From: Sympetrum striolatum
Taxonomy: Eukaryota > Arthropoda > Insecta > Odonata > Libellulidae
DNA length: 64,000 bases
NCBI GenBank assembly: GCA_947579665.1
Contig: OX388351.1
Coordinates: 58,350,939 to 58,414,938 of the forward strand
Direction of reading: 5' to 3'
Made by a program: the position numbers and the translations under genes. Under the pieces are notes generated by a model. That model saw only the letters and a list, made by a program, of their open reading frames with translations, searched no databases and was not told the DNA's origin. Below, piece after piece: positions 25,799 to 37,379 of this stretch. How positions within the stretch are numbered: position 1 is the first letter of the stretch; every line of letters begins with the position of its first letter.

Positions 25799-26330
25799 GA
25801 AGTTGCGGGATTCTCCAAATTGTCGGCTTTGAAATTCGGTTCGTTTTAAAATTATTTTGAAATCCATTTCCCATTCTGTGTTAGCGTCCAGATGTTTTAT
25901 AAATTCCAGTTGGCTTATTAAAATTTATCACTGGTACAAGTTGCGGGATTCTCAAAACTTTCGGCTTTGAAATCCAGCTCGTTTTGAAATTATTTTAAGT
26001 TAATAAAAATGGAATATTTTTCCAATTCCTATTTTGCGTTCGTGTCCAAATGTATTATAAATTTTAGTTGGCTCCAAAATTTATTATTTTATAGTTTAAA
26101 AATTTATATTGTATTGTCAATAAGAATGAGAAATATTTTCCATCTCATATGCTGTGTTCGTGTCCAGATGTAATATATAAGTTTTAATTGGCTTCGAAAT
26201 TTATCATTTTATAAGTTTTTTGTACTGTATTAAGTTGACAAGAATGAAATATTTCTTCTAATTCCTATTCTGTGTTCATATACGGATATTTAAAACTCCA
26301 TTTGGCTTCAAAATTTATCGTTGGAACATA
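25799..26330 (+). repeat. Degenerate tandem repeat, ~118-157-bp unit
   Basis: Four units can be aligned on the phrase [t/c]gtgtcca[g/a]atgta (near 25887, 26044, 26163) and its decayed version near 26281. The first two units also share aagttgcgggattctc near 25800 and 25941, followed by cggctttgaaat. Units are diverged by substitutions and indels. Non-coding. Confidence 0.7.
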
Positions 26331-28689
26331 TTAAAAGCACTGATAGAGTTAGATCTAATTTAAGAGCTACCTTCTTGGTCATATTGGTAATTTTATTTAC
26401 AAAGGTGCTTATATTATATCCCGATGAGTATAGCCCAAAAATAATTACTCATTGCATATGAAATTAGACAAATGGTGAACTGTTTGACTACAGCAACTAG
26501 AATCTCATGAAATCAATGGATTCTTGGATCGAATGAAAAGGTACGTAATAAATTAAGTTATTCTTTAAATAACAATTCTATTGCTATATCATGCTGTTTG
26601 CAGCGGAAAAATGCATAAAATCAAGAAATAGAATATTCTTAAAATTTGTGAATGGTCCTTGAAAACTGAGATATAACTTCATATTGTAATCTAGGTTAAC
26701 ATCGACGTATTTACTGACCACGAATCTCACGATTTTAAAACGCTCATACTATTTTTTGGAGGTATCCTGTTCACACTCATTTTTGTGCAATCCTACAATA
26801 GAACGAATGTATAAGGGATGAATTTACTATGTAAGTTCAGAGAAAGTTCTTAGAAGATGTAACTGATAAAATGCGACCTTCCTGTTACATAGGTTGTTAC
26901 CATACTGCAAGGAAGATCAATGAAATAGATGATAGAACGAATCGATTCAAGAATTCGTTTTTTTCCGCGAAAGAAATCGATTAGGGCCGTAGAGCAACGA
27001 TGCTTCCCTTCCCTACTGCAAGCCGGAGGGTAGCTTGTGTTCTAATATAGAAATATAGACCTCAAATTTTGTAAAATTGGAATCGTGGTCGAATCGCATT
27101 TTTTCCAAAACTATGATTTGTTGAATTCGAGAGCTGCTCACAACAATTCTGTTCATTGCAGTAAACATAGCGTTTATTTAAGTGGTAAACCCTAGGTCGG
27201 TGAAATCATTTGACAAGTTAATAACCGTGAGTTGAGCTTCCTTGGTGTTCTTATTTATTTCACTGTGGTTGTGGCACATTAATCATGCGGGCACTGCGAT
27301 ATCTTTCCCCTCTCCGAGTGGTATCTTCCGAAGATGTCACACTTCCGGCCATAATTTACATCTCGGTGGCACCTCCCACATATCTAAGTCAAAAGAATTA
27401 AAGGAGAAGGAAAAAAGGATGTCACTTTTGCTTCCGCTGTCTCACCCAATTTATCAATCCCATCTGTTTCTTCTTTTCCCCCATGCACTCCTGCTTCATT
27501 CCATGTTTATACGTTACTCCAAGATAATGCTTCCCCATTCTTGCCACCTTATTTAATACACATTCTCACTCATGATTCCTTACGTATTTATTTCTCACCT
27601 GTGCCTATTTGTCATGAGCTCCTTAATGATAAATCTTAGTATCTCCTAATATCTCTGACGTTTTCAACTTATCTACGATGGATTAACCGTCCGTAAGAAT
27701 GCACTGGGTATCAAAATAAATTACCACTTTTCGATAACATAGAAATAATAAATTGCAGAGTCTTGGGTCTAATTAACTGTCAAAATTCGCTGTTCTTTTA
27801 AAATAAGTATGGTGATGGATAAATTATCATGGCCTTCCATGAAGGCATATTGACGTATATTGAGTTCAGGTATAGTGGGTTCGGCTCAAAAATAGTTCCT
27901 TAAGAAATGCATGGAAAGTTACTTTCTACCGCTTGCAGTCTTAATTTCGTTTTATAAGTTAAATTATTAATAACGATCCTCTCGAAATCCTACAAAGATG
28001 TTTTTATGTATTTTATCACAAAACTTACATTCATGGTGGTTGTAAGCAAAAGTAGTTGTATGCAACATTGTGATAAACTTTAATAAATAATTATTCGAAA
28101 GAAGCATACGTGAATCTATGAATAATGATGCGACCCTAAATAACAATGACCAAATATTCGCATGAATACATAAAAGTGAGGAAGAAAACTAAAAAGATGT
28201 ATTCGGTGAATTGTGAAAAATGACATACACCTAAATCCCATAATAATGTAAATGTAATAACCTTAAAAAAAACACGAGTGAAAGGAATGAATAAAGCATC
28301 TGCGAAACAGATGGGAAAGTAAAGAAAAGATTGAAAGATGTAGGGAAAATACTATAAATAAAAGCTTACATTAGAACGTGTTAGGGTAAAAAGAAACAAA
28401 CTTTTGAGGTCTTCATCTTGGCTTAAATATCCCTTAATCGATTTCAAAATAGAAGTTTCTTAGCCTTGTCGATATTTCTCTTCTCAGTAGGGTAATTTAT
28501 GCTATATTATATAAATACAAAGTGACCCTAAAATGTTTGTTTGTATGCATGTGTAGAATAAACAAGGCAATTTTCCGTAGCATTCCTTGAGATTATTTTG
28601 CAAATCCGATAAAACAACTCTCGAAATTAATTTATGCTCTACTTGAAATATTTCTTGATGTATTCCTAACGAGATACAACATGCAAAGA
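26331..28689. other. Gene-free AT-rich stretch
   Basis: No recognisable gene, RNA or repeat family. A pyrimidine-biased portion at 27240-27560 carries a 104-codon open frame with no known domain. Short A/T-rich simple sequence is scattered throughout. Confidence 0.55.
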
Positions 28690-28760
28690 GTGGCGGAACT
28701 GAAACTTGAACCCGGATCTTCTAATTACAGGTCGGTTGCTCTAATCATTCAGATAACCCC
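28690..28760 (-). mobile_element. tRNA-derived SINE head, minus strand
   Basis: On the minus strand the order is an A-box-like TATCTGAATGATTAGA (near 28733-28748), then a B-box-like GGGTTCAAG (28711-28719). Their separation is right for a pol III internal promoter. The arms do not fold as a functional tRNA, so a SINE head or old tRNA-derived copy is more likely. It directly abuts an oppositely oriented SINE fragment. Confidence 0.45.
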
Positions 28761-28900
28761 AAGCTGACCGGAATGTACAGATTCGATTCCCGGTCCTGTC
28801 AGACTTTTGATTTATGTCCGTTTCCCCTTAGAAATTTTCTCGGGCATACTCTTACATGCTTTCAGTCATATTTAACCCTTTTTTGGTATTTTGCCCCTGG
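28761..28900 (+). mobile_element. SINE fragment, same family as 44181-44365
   Basis: From the B-box gattcgattcc (28780-28790) onwards it matches the SINE at 44.2 kb: both continue cccgg[t/c]cctgt[c/t]agac, then a phrase like gtccgtttcccctta and a further ~60 bp, to the Taaccctt region. The tRNA-like 5' half is missing or replaced here. Two copies of one tRNA-derived SINE family, both on the plus strand. Confidence 0.65.
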
Positions 28901-29259
28901 TTTCGCTCTTTTAAAATCTTCTCTCTTAAAAAACATTTTATTTGCCTATTTTATAGCTCCGTCACAAGATAAGAGGCATATCATAAGTGCTTACTAATTA
29001 TTTTATTATTATAATCGTTAAAAATCACATAAAAATGAACCAACAGCCAGGTGATAATTTTAACACACATAATAACACTACAGATATATTTACGAGTGCA
29101 TCAGAAAAGCTATCAAAATATTTTATTTACTATAGTAGGCAGAAAAAATGACCTGATCCAATGATATAAGAATTCCATCATACAAAATAATTTATTACGT
29201 ACAAAATAAGTGTGAAATAAAATTTTTTAAATCGTCCAATTAAAAATATTCTATCACAC

Positions 29260-29291
29260 GACCGATTTCGGCGTAATACGTCATCTTGACG
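29260..29291 (-). ncRNA. Hammerhead-like core, degenerate
   Basis: Minus-strand order: AAGATGA (29281-29287), a short stem region, then GAAATCGGTC|GTGTG (from about 29269 down to 29260). This is the same core order as at 15.2, 55.4 and 59.1 kb. The inner palindrome cgtcatcttgacg (29279-29291) adds a local hairpin. Flanks are decayed and no target-site duplication is visible. Probably an old Penelope-like terminal-repeat remnant. Confidence 0.4.
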
Positions 29292-32200
29292 TAAACTTCG
29301 CGTATTTGGCATATTTGAGGACTTGTACGAGTTTAACAAATTATTTTATATGCATTTCTGTAGCAATGAATTATTTTGTATAGAAGGAAGAAATGGAATA
29401 TTTTTGAGGAGTAGATACATATTGAATAGGTTCCTTACTCCTTTACGTGAGCATATTTCGCATCCTTGGTAAGAAAGGTTAAGGAGGTCTTTCATTATTT
29501 TAGAATTATGGGAATGAATGAATGATTGATACATTATATATTGACAGATTTACCCTCAATGCTCACAACCAACTTTCAATATTATACATCATTCTTTACA
29601 TGTTTTTCGCTTGAGACCAACTCCGCGAAACATTTCCGATTCCCTATCTCCGAGAACCTCCTCCACCCTATTCCTCCTCCTACGCCTTAGCTATTCCTCA
29701 CACTCAACGGCGCCTTACCTAATCTAACCTTATCTCGAAGCCTTCCCTTTACTTAGCCAACTTACCTTCTCTCCCGCCTTTTCCCATATCTTCCCTTTCT
29801 TTCCCGCCTTTTCCTCATGACTCCCCACCCCTTCTGCAGCCAAACTCACCCGGCACAGCCTCCCTCAAAGGAGCGAAAGCCAATTTTGATGGCGGGACGT
29901 GTCCACCGTTCCATCCCTGCCCCTTCCTCATCTTCCCTCATACCCCCTAACTCACCCCCTTACCTCATCCCCCCTCCCTCATCCCCTCCGTCAAGGGACC
30001 CACGGGTTCCCCGAGAAGAAAACAAGACGTGAGGAGAGTGCTCGAAGAGAGAAAGGGGGAAAATTCGAAGGTGTCTGGAAAGACGACCTTCTGGGGGTGG
30101 GATTCCAGTGGAGTTGGCTGAAGGATTGGCCAAGAGTCGTAAATGACGTTGACAAAGTTACGATGGACTTCGGACATTAGGTGTGCTTATTGGCGGTCCA
30201 TAAGCCCGTGGTCCGTTATCTTTTATAGGCCGCTGCGTTAAAAGGAAGGCGGAAAAATTACGGGAATGGTTTTTGAAATATAGGTATTACCCCTAGCGGT
30301 GGAATTTTACGATCACTTGTGACCGTTACCTTTTGAAAAAAATGTGCGGAGATCATCGGTGCTCTGGAGATAGGACAGATATCAGGCAATTACGAAGCAG
30401 TGATATGCCTACGAGAAGATAAGTGTATCGGGAATGACGGCTTTGCGTGGTTTTATGGCGGTGAGGAAAATTGCGGGATTTTTCGGTCTCTTCATCGCCG
30501 CCCTGTTTCGCAGGATGTTGATTAGTTTCCGCTGCGGACACACGGAGTTGAATTATGAAATAGTCGTAGCGGACATTAATATTCTTTTGTAGTAAATTAC
30601 AAATTTAACGCATAGTGATGATCGGATGAATTAAAGCCCAGAGAGATTTCTGTAATAATCGTCATTCCTACGAACAAACGGGATTGATGAAAGCTATAGT
30701 TATATACCAGGATAAGGTAGAGAAATATTTTTAGATCGGTACTATCAAATCGATAGTGTCGATATTTCCTTTGCTTAATTTGCAGTTTTTGAGTTCTCTA
30801 GTTTCGTATTCTCAGGATCATGTTCCTGATCTACTTATAGAAATATGTTGTCTTACCATTTAATTTGCAAAAAATGGCTGAAAATAGAAGTAATAAATTA
30901 TAGAGGAAATAAATGTAAGAAACTATTGAATTTTTAAAAAGGATCATAGGTTTGGTAATATTAAAATTAATTGCCATGGTCTTATTTAACATACCTTTCT
31001 GCAAAAACGTAATTCTGTAGTGATACATTTTTTTAACTGGCACTATGCTGTAGAGACATATAGAAGTTGATTCGACAGAAAAACAAGTGTTTTAATTCAA
31101 TGAGATTCACTACCTTGAAAACCCGAAAATGTTTAAATTTTTTTGTGATGTTGTAAATGTTTTAAGAGCAGACTTGTAACGTTTATGACATCTTGAAATG
31201 TATCCTAAGCGAAAGAAAACTCATTTAATTTACTATCTATTCTGAATATTCAACTTACAAAGTACTGATTTGCTATCTAATCTGGTTGGTACAGTAGTTT
31301 TATTAGCCATGACATTTTGTTTAAGTTATTCAGCCTTAAATCATGCAATGTCGCCGAAACGAGATTCTGGATCAAACAAAAATATAAATGAAAGATACTT
31401 GGTCCAATACAGTATAGCTGATAACCGTTTAGACCCTAAGAAGCTTCGAAAAACAACTACGCTATAGAGCCTGGCAAATTGTCTTTGGAAGTTCTTGCAC
31501 TCGCAACTGTATGCCTCAGCACCATGACTCACTTGGAGAATTCCTTCCCTTTTTAGCCGCGGTTAAATGCCCCTAACCTTAAATCGACTCATCTATTCCT
31601 TCCATTTCCTGCCCTCAGCGTTTACCGCGGTAACGGATGCTGGAGGAGGCACAATGAGATAAACGAAAGGCAGAGATGGGAAATGCGAGAGCGGGGGAGC
31701 CAATCCCAGTTCTCGAGTCGGTTTCCAAATCGTTTCCGCATCGAATTTGCCCTTCCCTGTTTACAAACGCAACTTCGCATCCACCACAGCTTTATTGAGA
31801 CATATAACTGACAAATTTTGAATCGATAAACCTAAAATTTCCTCTTTTCATTTCTGTCATTATTGCATATATGAATTACAATTGGACAACTGTCCTGTGG
31901 CAACAGTCTCCTGAGGAACGATTATTGCTAGTTGAAATTCACAAGTCCATACATAACTCTAAATAATTACATTAGTCATTACATTTCGTCTAAAAGTAAT
32001 AACAATTACATGTCGTCTGTAATAATATCCAATAATCATTACATTTATTATATTCCAGTAGAATTTATAATTATCTCCCTGCATATTTTGCAGTTTATAT
32101 AATGCCAATGTTTTAAAGCAACATCGCTATAATTACAATTCGGTAATTCCTTCAGCTTCAACAGCAAATTCAATCGAGTCAAGTATTTATTAATCAAGTA

Positions 32201-32569
32201 TTTGTTAATAATTATGATGCTGGTGAAATATATGCATACAAAATATTCGAATTAAAATTCACAGTTATGATAGGGATAAAGGAATCATTTTGCATGAAAA
32301 GCTATACGCCTGAGAAAAATCCTTGAAATGTTGAATAGCTTCAGTCCTAAGGCTGGTTTGAAGTTAATACCCTTCATGATCAGCTAAAAAAACAATGAAG
32401 ATATAGGAAAGCAGATGCCCTTGATTTTCTCAACTGTCCGTAAAGTATTCAGCCGAAGATTAGGTATAAGTGCACAAGTACTCTTGGTAGTAGGTGATTA
32501 CACACACTACACTTCTTCACAAAGTTACACGAATGGCCTTTAACAAATTTCTGAATATTATATATATAT
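29292..32569. other. Gene-free stretch with GC-richer blocks
   Basis: A GC-richer region (29640-30560) is pyrimidine-rich on the plus strand to about 30000 and then mixed. A smaller one is at 31545-31800. The rest is AT-rich. Open frames (for example 29899-30180 +) are low-complexity and carry no known domain. No repeats of the window's families were recognised. Confidence 0.5.
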
Positions 32570-32630
32570 CTATTATATATAGACGCTTCTCCGGATATAC
32601 TTATATATATACCTATATATATATACACTC
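32570..32630 (+). mobile_element. Family E copy E1, 5' part (interrupted by RTE)
   Basis: Begins ctattatatatagacgct and continues tctccggatatac, a diverged form of the E terminal inverted repeat (gatgcttctccggattcatt in other copies), then an AT microsatellite. It is cut at 32630 by the RTE insertion and resumes at 35781. Confidence 0.8.
32619..32630 (+). repeat. Target-site duplication of the RTE element (left)
   Basis: ATATATACACTC, identical to 35781-35792 at the other end of the retrotransposon. Twelve perfect bases fit the variable target-site duplications left by target-primed reverse transcription. Confidence 0.85.
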
Positions 32631-32839
32631 CCCCTCCTCATCACCGCCACAGTTCATTGCCTCATCGGGGCGGAGGGGTGTTAACGGAGGTTGGAGGCGA
32701 TGCATAGCCCAGGTTCAACCATGCTAAGAAGGCTTCAACAATATCTCCGGCCAAATAATGAAAGTGGCATTCACCAACCGGCAGTAGGACAGCCTGGTGA
32801 ATTATTGTCCTAACCCCCCCAAATACAAGTACAATTTTC

Positions 32840-33391
32840 ATGATGAGCTTCTTTAATGGAAATTTATCCGGACGTAAAAGCACCACCCATTCGGATGTCC
32901 GGGAGGTGGTGGCATTGAAGAGGTCCATCATGAAGAAAAGAATTACTACCCTGCAATTCACAACCTACAACTGCCGCAGCTTGAAGAGTGAAGAACGACT
33001 GCTGGAACTACTCAATGAAGCAGAGAAGATAAAATGGGATATCATCGGTCTCAGCGAAGTCAGAAGAAAATCAGAGGAGCTACTTACACTGAAGGAAGGA
33101 CACTTATTCTTTTACAGGGGTACCAAGGATGGAAGAAATGGAGGCGTTGGATTTTTGATCAACAAGAGATGGAAGGATAATGTGGTGAAAATCGAAGGTG
33201 TATCAGATAGAATTTGTAAACTCATACTGAAGATCAATGAGCGTTACTCAGTACAGGTCATCCAAGTCTACGCACCAACAGCGGCAAGCAGCGAAGAGGA
33301 AATTGAAAACTTCTACCAAACTCTCGGCACTGAACATGACAAGGAGGCCCACTACTATAAGTCATTATGGGAGATTTTAATGCTCGTGTAG
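32840..33391 (+). pseudogene. RTE polyprotein, endonuclease N-terminal half (frameshifted)
   Basis: 183-codon frame holding the first half of an APE-type endonuclease, which nicks target DNA for target-primed reverse transcription. Visible motifs are YNCRSL (Asn44), GLSEVR (catalytic Glu73), GGVGFLI (101-107) and QVYAPT (Tyr144). After residue ~172 the reading becomes meaningless, while the next motif (MGDFNAR) appears in the frame that opens at 33367, so one or two bases have been lost or gained around 33345-33365. The true start may be this ATG or the internal Met at residue 31, just before the domain. With the downstream frame this would form one polyprotein of usual RTE length. Confidence 0.85.
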
Positions 33392-35760
33392 GGCAGCGGG
33401 AAACTGATGACACTGTCGCAGGACAATATGGACTGGGCCAGAGAAATGAGCGAGGTCACCGCTTAGTAGAGTTTGCAGAATGCACCAATATGTATATAAC
33501 AAATACATACTTTAAGAAAAATGCTACAAGGAAATGGACGTGGAGAGGTCCCAATGGAACAAAAAATGAAATAGACTACATATTGGTAAACAGACTCTAC
33601 ACTGTAACTAACTGTGAAGTTTTGAATAATTTCAACACTGGAAGTGACCACAGAATTGTTAGATGCAGAATCAATATTAACCCCCGAATGGAACGAAAGA
33701 AGTTGGTTTCTTGCAAGAAGGAGGAGATAAATATTGATAAACTATCAAATAACGAGAAAAAGTTTCAGCTGAAACTTAGAAATAGATTCTCAGCACTTCA
33801 GGAGGAAGAACTCGAAACCAAAGTTATGGAAATTGTAAAGAAAGCGGCAGAGGAAGTAGCAAGCATGCCAAGAAAACCTAAGGATAAGAAATTTAGTGAT
33901 AGAACCCGGAAAATGATGAAACGACGGAAGGAACTGAAGAATTTAAACACTCCAAGAGATAATATCGAATATGCCGAGCTTTGCAAAGCCATCAGAGTAG
34001 CAATCAAGGAAGACGTGAGGAATTTTAATGAAAAGATTGTGCAAGAGGCCATAGAAAATAACAAAAGCATAAAGAGGGCTAGAAGACGCCTAGCAATTGG
34101 TAAGAAACAGATTTTAGCCTTACAGAAAGTAGATGGCACCACAACATATAACAGACCAGCAATATTGAGGATTGTAGCAGAATACTTTGGCAACCTATAC
34201 AAGAAGATAGGAAACGCCGAAGAGGAGAACCAAGATGAAAGCCAAAGCTCACAAAATCTCCTCTCAATCCTCCCAGAAGAAGTAATGGCGGCGATTAAGC
34301 AGATGAATAATGGGAAAGCAGGAGGAGCAGATGGGGTGTTGGCGGAATATCTGAAAGCTGGTGGAACAGAGATTGCTAATGTTTTAGCACAATTATTCAG
34401 TAATTGTCTAAAACAAGGAATGATTCCCAAGGAATGGAACCACGCAAGGATTGCCCTTCTGCACAAGAAAGGAAGCAAAGAAGATTTGAAGAACTATCGC
34501 CCCATTAGCCTCCTTCCAGTTGTCTACAAAACATTCATGAGGATAATAGCGGAACGTCTTAAGATGACCCTGTCTTCAGCCCAGCCTAGAGAACAAGCGG
34601 GATTCCGGAAAGGCTTCAGCACTATGGACCACATCCACACATTACAGGAAATTATAAACAGAACGAATGAATACGAGATGCCACTCGTCCTTTGCTTTGT
34701 AGATTATGAACAGGCCTTCGACTCGGTAAGTACCTCCTCCACTCTGAAAGCTCTGAAGAATCAAGGGATAGATTCTGAGTACATCCGCCTCTTGCGCAGT
34801 GTCTACGAGAATGCCACAGCTTCTGTAATGCTTCATGAAGAGACCGATGAATTCAAGATTGAGAAGGGAGTTCGACAAGGTGACGGTCTATCTCCCATCT
34901 TGTTCACAGCCATTTTAGAAGAAGTTTTTAAAACCCTTGATTGGGAAGAGAAGGGGTTAAGAGTAAATGGGGAGTACATCAGTCACCTCCGTTTTGCAGA
35001 TGATATAGTTCTCTTTGCAGCTAACGCAGAAGATCTAACTTCAAGACTTGAAGAGCTAAACACAGCAGGACAGAAGATAGGACTCAGGATAAACCTAACA
35101 AAAACAAAGGTAATGTATAATTCTTTTACAGTGCAAGAGCCAGTCAAACTTCAAGGAAAACCTCTGGATGTTTGCTTGGAATACACATACCTGGGACAAC
35201 TTGTAACAACAGGAGAGAAGAACAGGATTAATGAAGTAAACAGAAGAATGAAACTTGGCTGGAGCGCATTTGGAAGGAACTCACACATTCTGAAGTCAAG
35301 AATGCCAATGGTTTTGAAGAGGAAGGTCTTCAACCAATGCATTTTACCTGTGTTGACCTATGGAAGTGAAACTTGGGTGTTAAATGCTGCAATAACCCAG
35401 AGACTTCAGACAACGCAAAGGAGCATGGAGCGCTGCATGCTGGGAATCACAAGAAGAGACAGGAAACGAAACACTTGGGTGAGAATGATGACTGGAGTTA
35501 CAGACATAATAGATAAGGTAAGATCACTGAAATGGAGGTGGGCCGGCCATATTGCAAGAAGAAACGACAACCGTTGGACATCTGCAGTTCTCAACTGGAT
35601 ACCAAGAGATGTGAAGAGACCAAGAAGACGACCTATGGACAGGTGGAACAGAGACATCATCAAGTACTTAGGTGTAACGTGGCAACGAGAAGCTCAGGAC
35701 AGAGAAAATTGGAAAGTACTTGGGGAGGCCTACATCCGACGTCGGATTGAAAATGGCTGA
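33367..35760 (+). CDS. RTE polyprotein: endonuclease C-terminal half and reverse transcriptase
   Basis: 797-codon open frame. Residues 1-100 complete the endonuclease: MGDFNAR (Asp3, Asn5), KWTWRGPNG (56-64), IDYIL (69-73) and SDHRIV (93-98), which includes the catalytic His. The linker (about 110-300) is basic. Reverse transcriptase motifs follow: GKAGGADGV (317-324), YRPISLLP (377-384), AGFRKGFST (411-419), FVDYEQAFDSV (motif A, Asp446), RQGDGLSP (503-510), FADDIVLFA (motif C, Asp545-Asp546) and YLGQLV (608-613). The tail has YGSETW (665-670) and WRWAGHIARR (723-732), typical of RTE and relatives. Both catalytic aspartates of the YxDD-type box (here FADD) are present. Ends TGA at the microsatellite tail. 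Apart from the frameshift upstream it looks capable of function; open frames antisense to it are shadows. Confidence 0.9.
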   Translation: MGDFNARVGQRETDDTVAGQYGLGQRNERGHRLVEFAECTNMYITNTYFKKNATRKWTWRGPNGTKNEIDYILVNRLYTVTNCEVLNNFNTGSDHRIVRCRININPRMERKKLVSCKKEEINIDKLSNNEKKFQLKLRNRFSALQEEELETKVMEIVKKAAEEVASMPRKPKDKKFSDRTRKMMKRRKELKNLNTPRDNIEYAELCKAIRVAIKEDVRNFNEKIVQEAIENNKSIKRARRRLAIGKKQILALQKVDGTTTYNRPAILRIVAEYFGNLYKKIGNAEEENQDESQSSQNLLSILPEEVMAAIKQMNNGKAGGADGVLAEYLKAGGTEIANVLAQLFSNCLKQGMIPKEWNHARIALLHKKGSKEDLKNYRPISLLPVVYKTFMRIIAERLKMTLSSAQPREQAGFRKGFSTMDHIHTLQEIINRTNEYEMPLVLCFVDYEQAFDSVSTSSTLKALKNQGIDSEYIRLLRSVYENATASVMLHEETDEFKIEKGVRQGDGLSPILFTAILEEVFKTLDWEEKGLRVNGEYISHLRFADDIVLFAANAEDLTSRLEELNTAGQKIGLRINLTKTKVMYNSFTVQEPVKLQGKPLDVCLEYTYLGQLVTTGEKNRINEVNRRMKLGWSAFGRNSHILKSRMPMVLKRKVFNQCILPVLTYGSETWVLNAAITQRLQTTQRSMERCMLGITRRDRKRNTWVRMMTGVTDIIDKVRSLKWRWAGHIARRNDNRWTSAVLNWIPRDVKRPRRRPMDRWNRDIIKYLGVTWQREAQDRENWKVLGEAYIRRRIENG

Positions 35761-35780
35761 TGATGATGATGTTGATGATG
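35758..35780 (+). repeat. TGATGA microsatellite tail of the RTE
   Basis: TGATGATGATGTTGATGATG run overlapping the stop codon and joining the right target-site duplication directly. Such short tandem tails replace poly(A) in RTE elements and mark the 3' end of the insertion. Confidence 0.85.
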
Positions 35781-35792
35781 ATATATACACTC
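35781..35792 (+). repeat. Target-site duplication of the RTE element (right)
   Basis: ATATATACACTC, identical to 32619-32630. After it family E sequence resumes (attcattcat..., part of the E terminal repeat region). Confidence 0.85.
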
Positions 35793-36882
35793 ATTCATTC
35801 ATAGGGGATCAAAATTCTAACTATGTTCCACAAGTGCCACTGCCTTGAAATTTTACTACGTATTGGCCATAACGTGTAACCTCCAGGAAAAAGCCGACTT
35901 TGAACCTCGGTGTCATGGGTTCGATTCCAGAAGGCCCCAAAGTCGCGATTTTCCCCATAAGATTACATGGCGGGGAATTTCGAAAATTTTTTTGAGGCAC
36001 TTCCCGGAAAAGGAGAGAGTTGAAATTCTAGGGATCGCTAGAAGCCGTGAAACTCCAACGTAAATCAGCAAGACATCTTCGAATATTGTCCATGGTTCGA
36101 TGCTAGGTCGAGGCAAAAATCGGCCGTTTAAAATGCATTGCGGCGATTTTGAAGATTTTTTTGGATCCTTTCCCGATAACATAGATACTTATAACTCGGC
36201 ACGTGGATAGATATCATGAATATATTTCATAATCAAATTTTACATTATCGCTGATGGTCCTTGGTTCGATCCCAGAGGGCCTTTTGCACTTCTCAATGCA
36301 TTTCTTACGGAGATAACGGAAACAAAATTTTGGTACTTCCCGGCATGCTATCGACTTCAAACTTTGCAAGATACAAGAGCAAGTCTTTACAAATTAAATT
36401 GTGCATACACAGCTTACAATATTTCCTGGGTTCGACACCAGGTGTCTCTGCAATCAGAAGTTTATCCGTTTCTTAGGAATTATTTTGAAACCTTTCCCAA
36501 TAATATAGAAACTTGAAATTCGGCATGTAGATAGAGATCATAAATGAATTTCAGAAACATGTTTTAGATTTCATAGATTGTCCTTGGTTCGAATCCAGAG
36601 AGCCATTTACATTCGTGCAAATTAGAACATCTTTTGAGGCAGTTGTAGCCAATATTTCTGCTTGAATTTTCACACATAGTTAGAGATGGGATCTTCTATT
36701 CTGGTGCATAGTAAGTTCACCAGGAAGACCCGGGTTCGATGACAGACGATTAAATTGAAGCGAATTTTATGGGTATTTTCAATCCTTTTTTTTTTCTTTT
36801 GAGGACCGTCCCGATATAATGCCGATTTTAAATTATTGTTGTCAATCTGCTTGCAGTATGCAAGCTACATTTTACTCGTATA
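35781..36882 (+). mobile_element. Family E copy E1, 3' part
   Basis: Continues E1 after the RTE. Six T-arm/B-box modules can be found with GGTTCGA near 35919, 36093, 36264, 36427, 36586 and 36731. It ends with the family stem-loop GCTTGCAGTATGCAAGC (36849-36865) and actcgtata. Unlike E5 and E6 there is no right-hand terminal inverted repeat. Open frames across this part (for example 35845-36063) recur in other E copies only because the DNA is repeated. Confidence 0.85.
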
Positions 36883-36924
36883 TTATATAGATATTTCAAT
36901 TGAATAGAGTAACAGACCAAACCT

Positions 36925-36960
36925 CAGGAAATCCGGGTTCAAGTAGGACTTGTTTCATGT
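36925..36960 (+). mobile_element. tRNA-derived fragment (B-box)
   Basis: Contains ccgggttcaagtagga (36934-36949), a good B-box, preceded by acctcagg but no clear A-box. Probably a SINE remnant adjoining E1. Confidence 0.3.
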
Positions 36961-37379
36961 CCGTTATTGTATGAGATTTCTTACGAAAACAGAATACTAA
37001 AATGGGAACAAGTTCACACAAGTGAAGCGCAATAACTCTATGATTCACATTTATTTTGTGTTCTATATGAAGAAACCTATTTCAATCCCATTGGTCAGCA
37101 TCCTTCATATCCTAACATATCGCTTCGCTTTCATGTCATCATGTCAAAATTTAAAATAATTCTTGTTTTTAAAATTTCCAGAAAATTACAGTTGCGACTT
37201 TCTAACAATATATTAGCATAGTAGTAAACAGAAGACAACGCATGATTTTCAGTTGTCAAATTCGTTTTCAACAGTCGAGCAAGCAAGGTTGGTTATATAG
37301 AAAAGAGATCACTTTACCATTTTACCAGTAAGAATTTTTGGGATCAATCTGTTTCGTGTGAAACAAAAATGTTTCCCTC

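Larger units (their letters stand above)
32631..35780 (+). mobile_element. RTE-clade non-LTR retrotransposon, near full length
   Basis: About 3.15 kb between perfect 12-bp direct repeats, a normal length for RTE elements. Layout: ~210-bp leader starting in a C-rich run; an APE-like endonuclease; a reverse transcriptase; almost no 3' untranslated region; and a TGATGA-type microsatellite tail (35758-35780), the usual RTE 3' end. There is no RNase H or gag-like first ORF, again as in RTE. The only break seen is one frameshift near 33355, so the copy is young. It inserted inside the AT-rich 5' part of family E copy E1, on the same strand. Confidence 0.9.

Noticed and set aside
33798..34478. 226-codon open frame antisense to the RTE reverse transcriptase
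   Set aside because: Shadow of the coding strand; it has no domain and overlaps a well-supported sense ORF.
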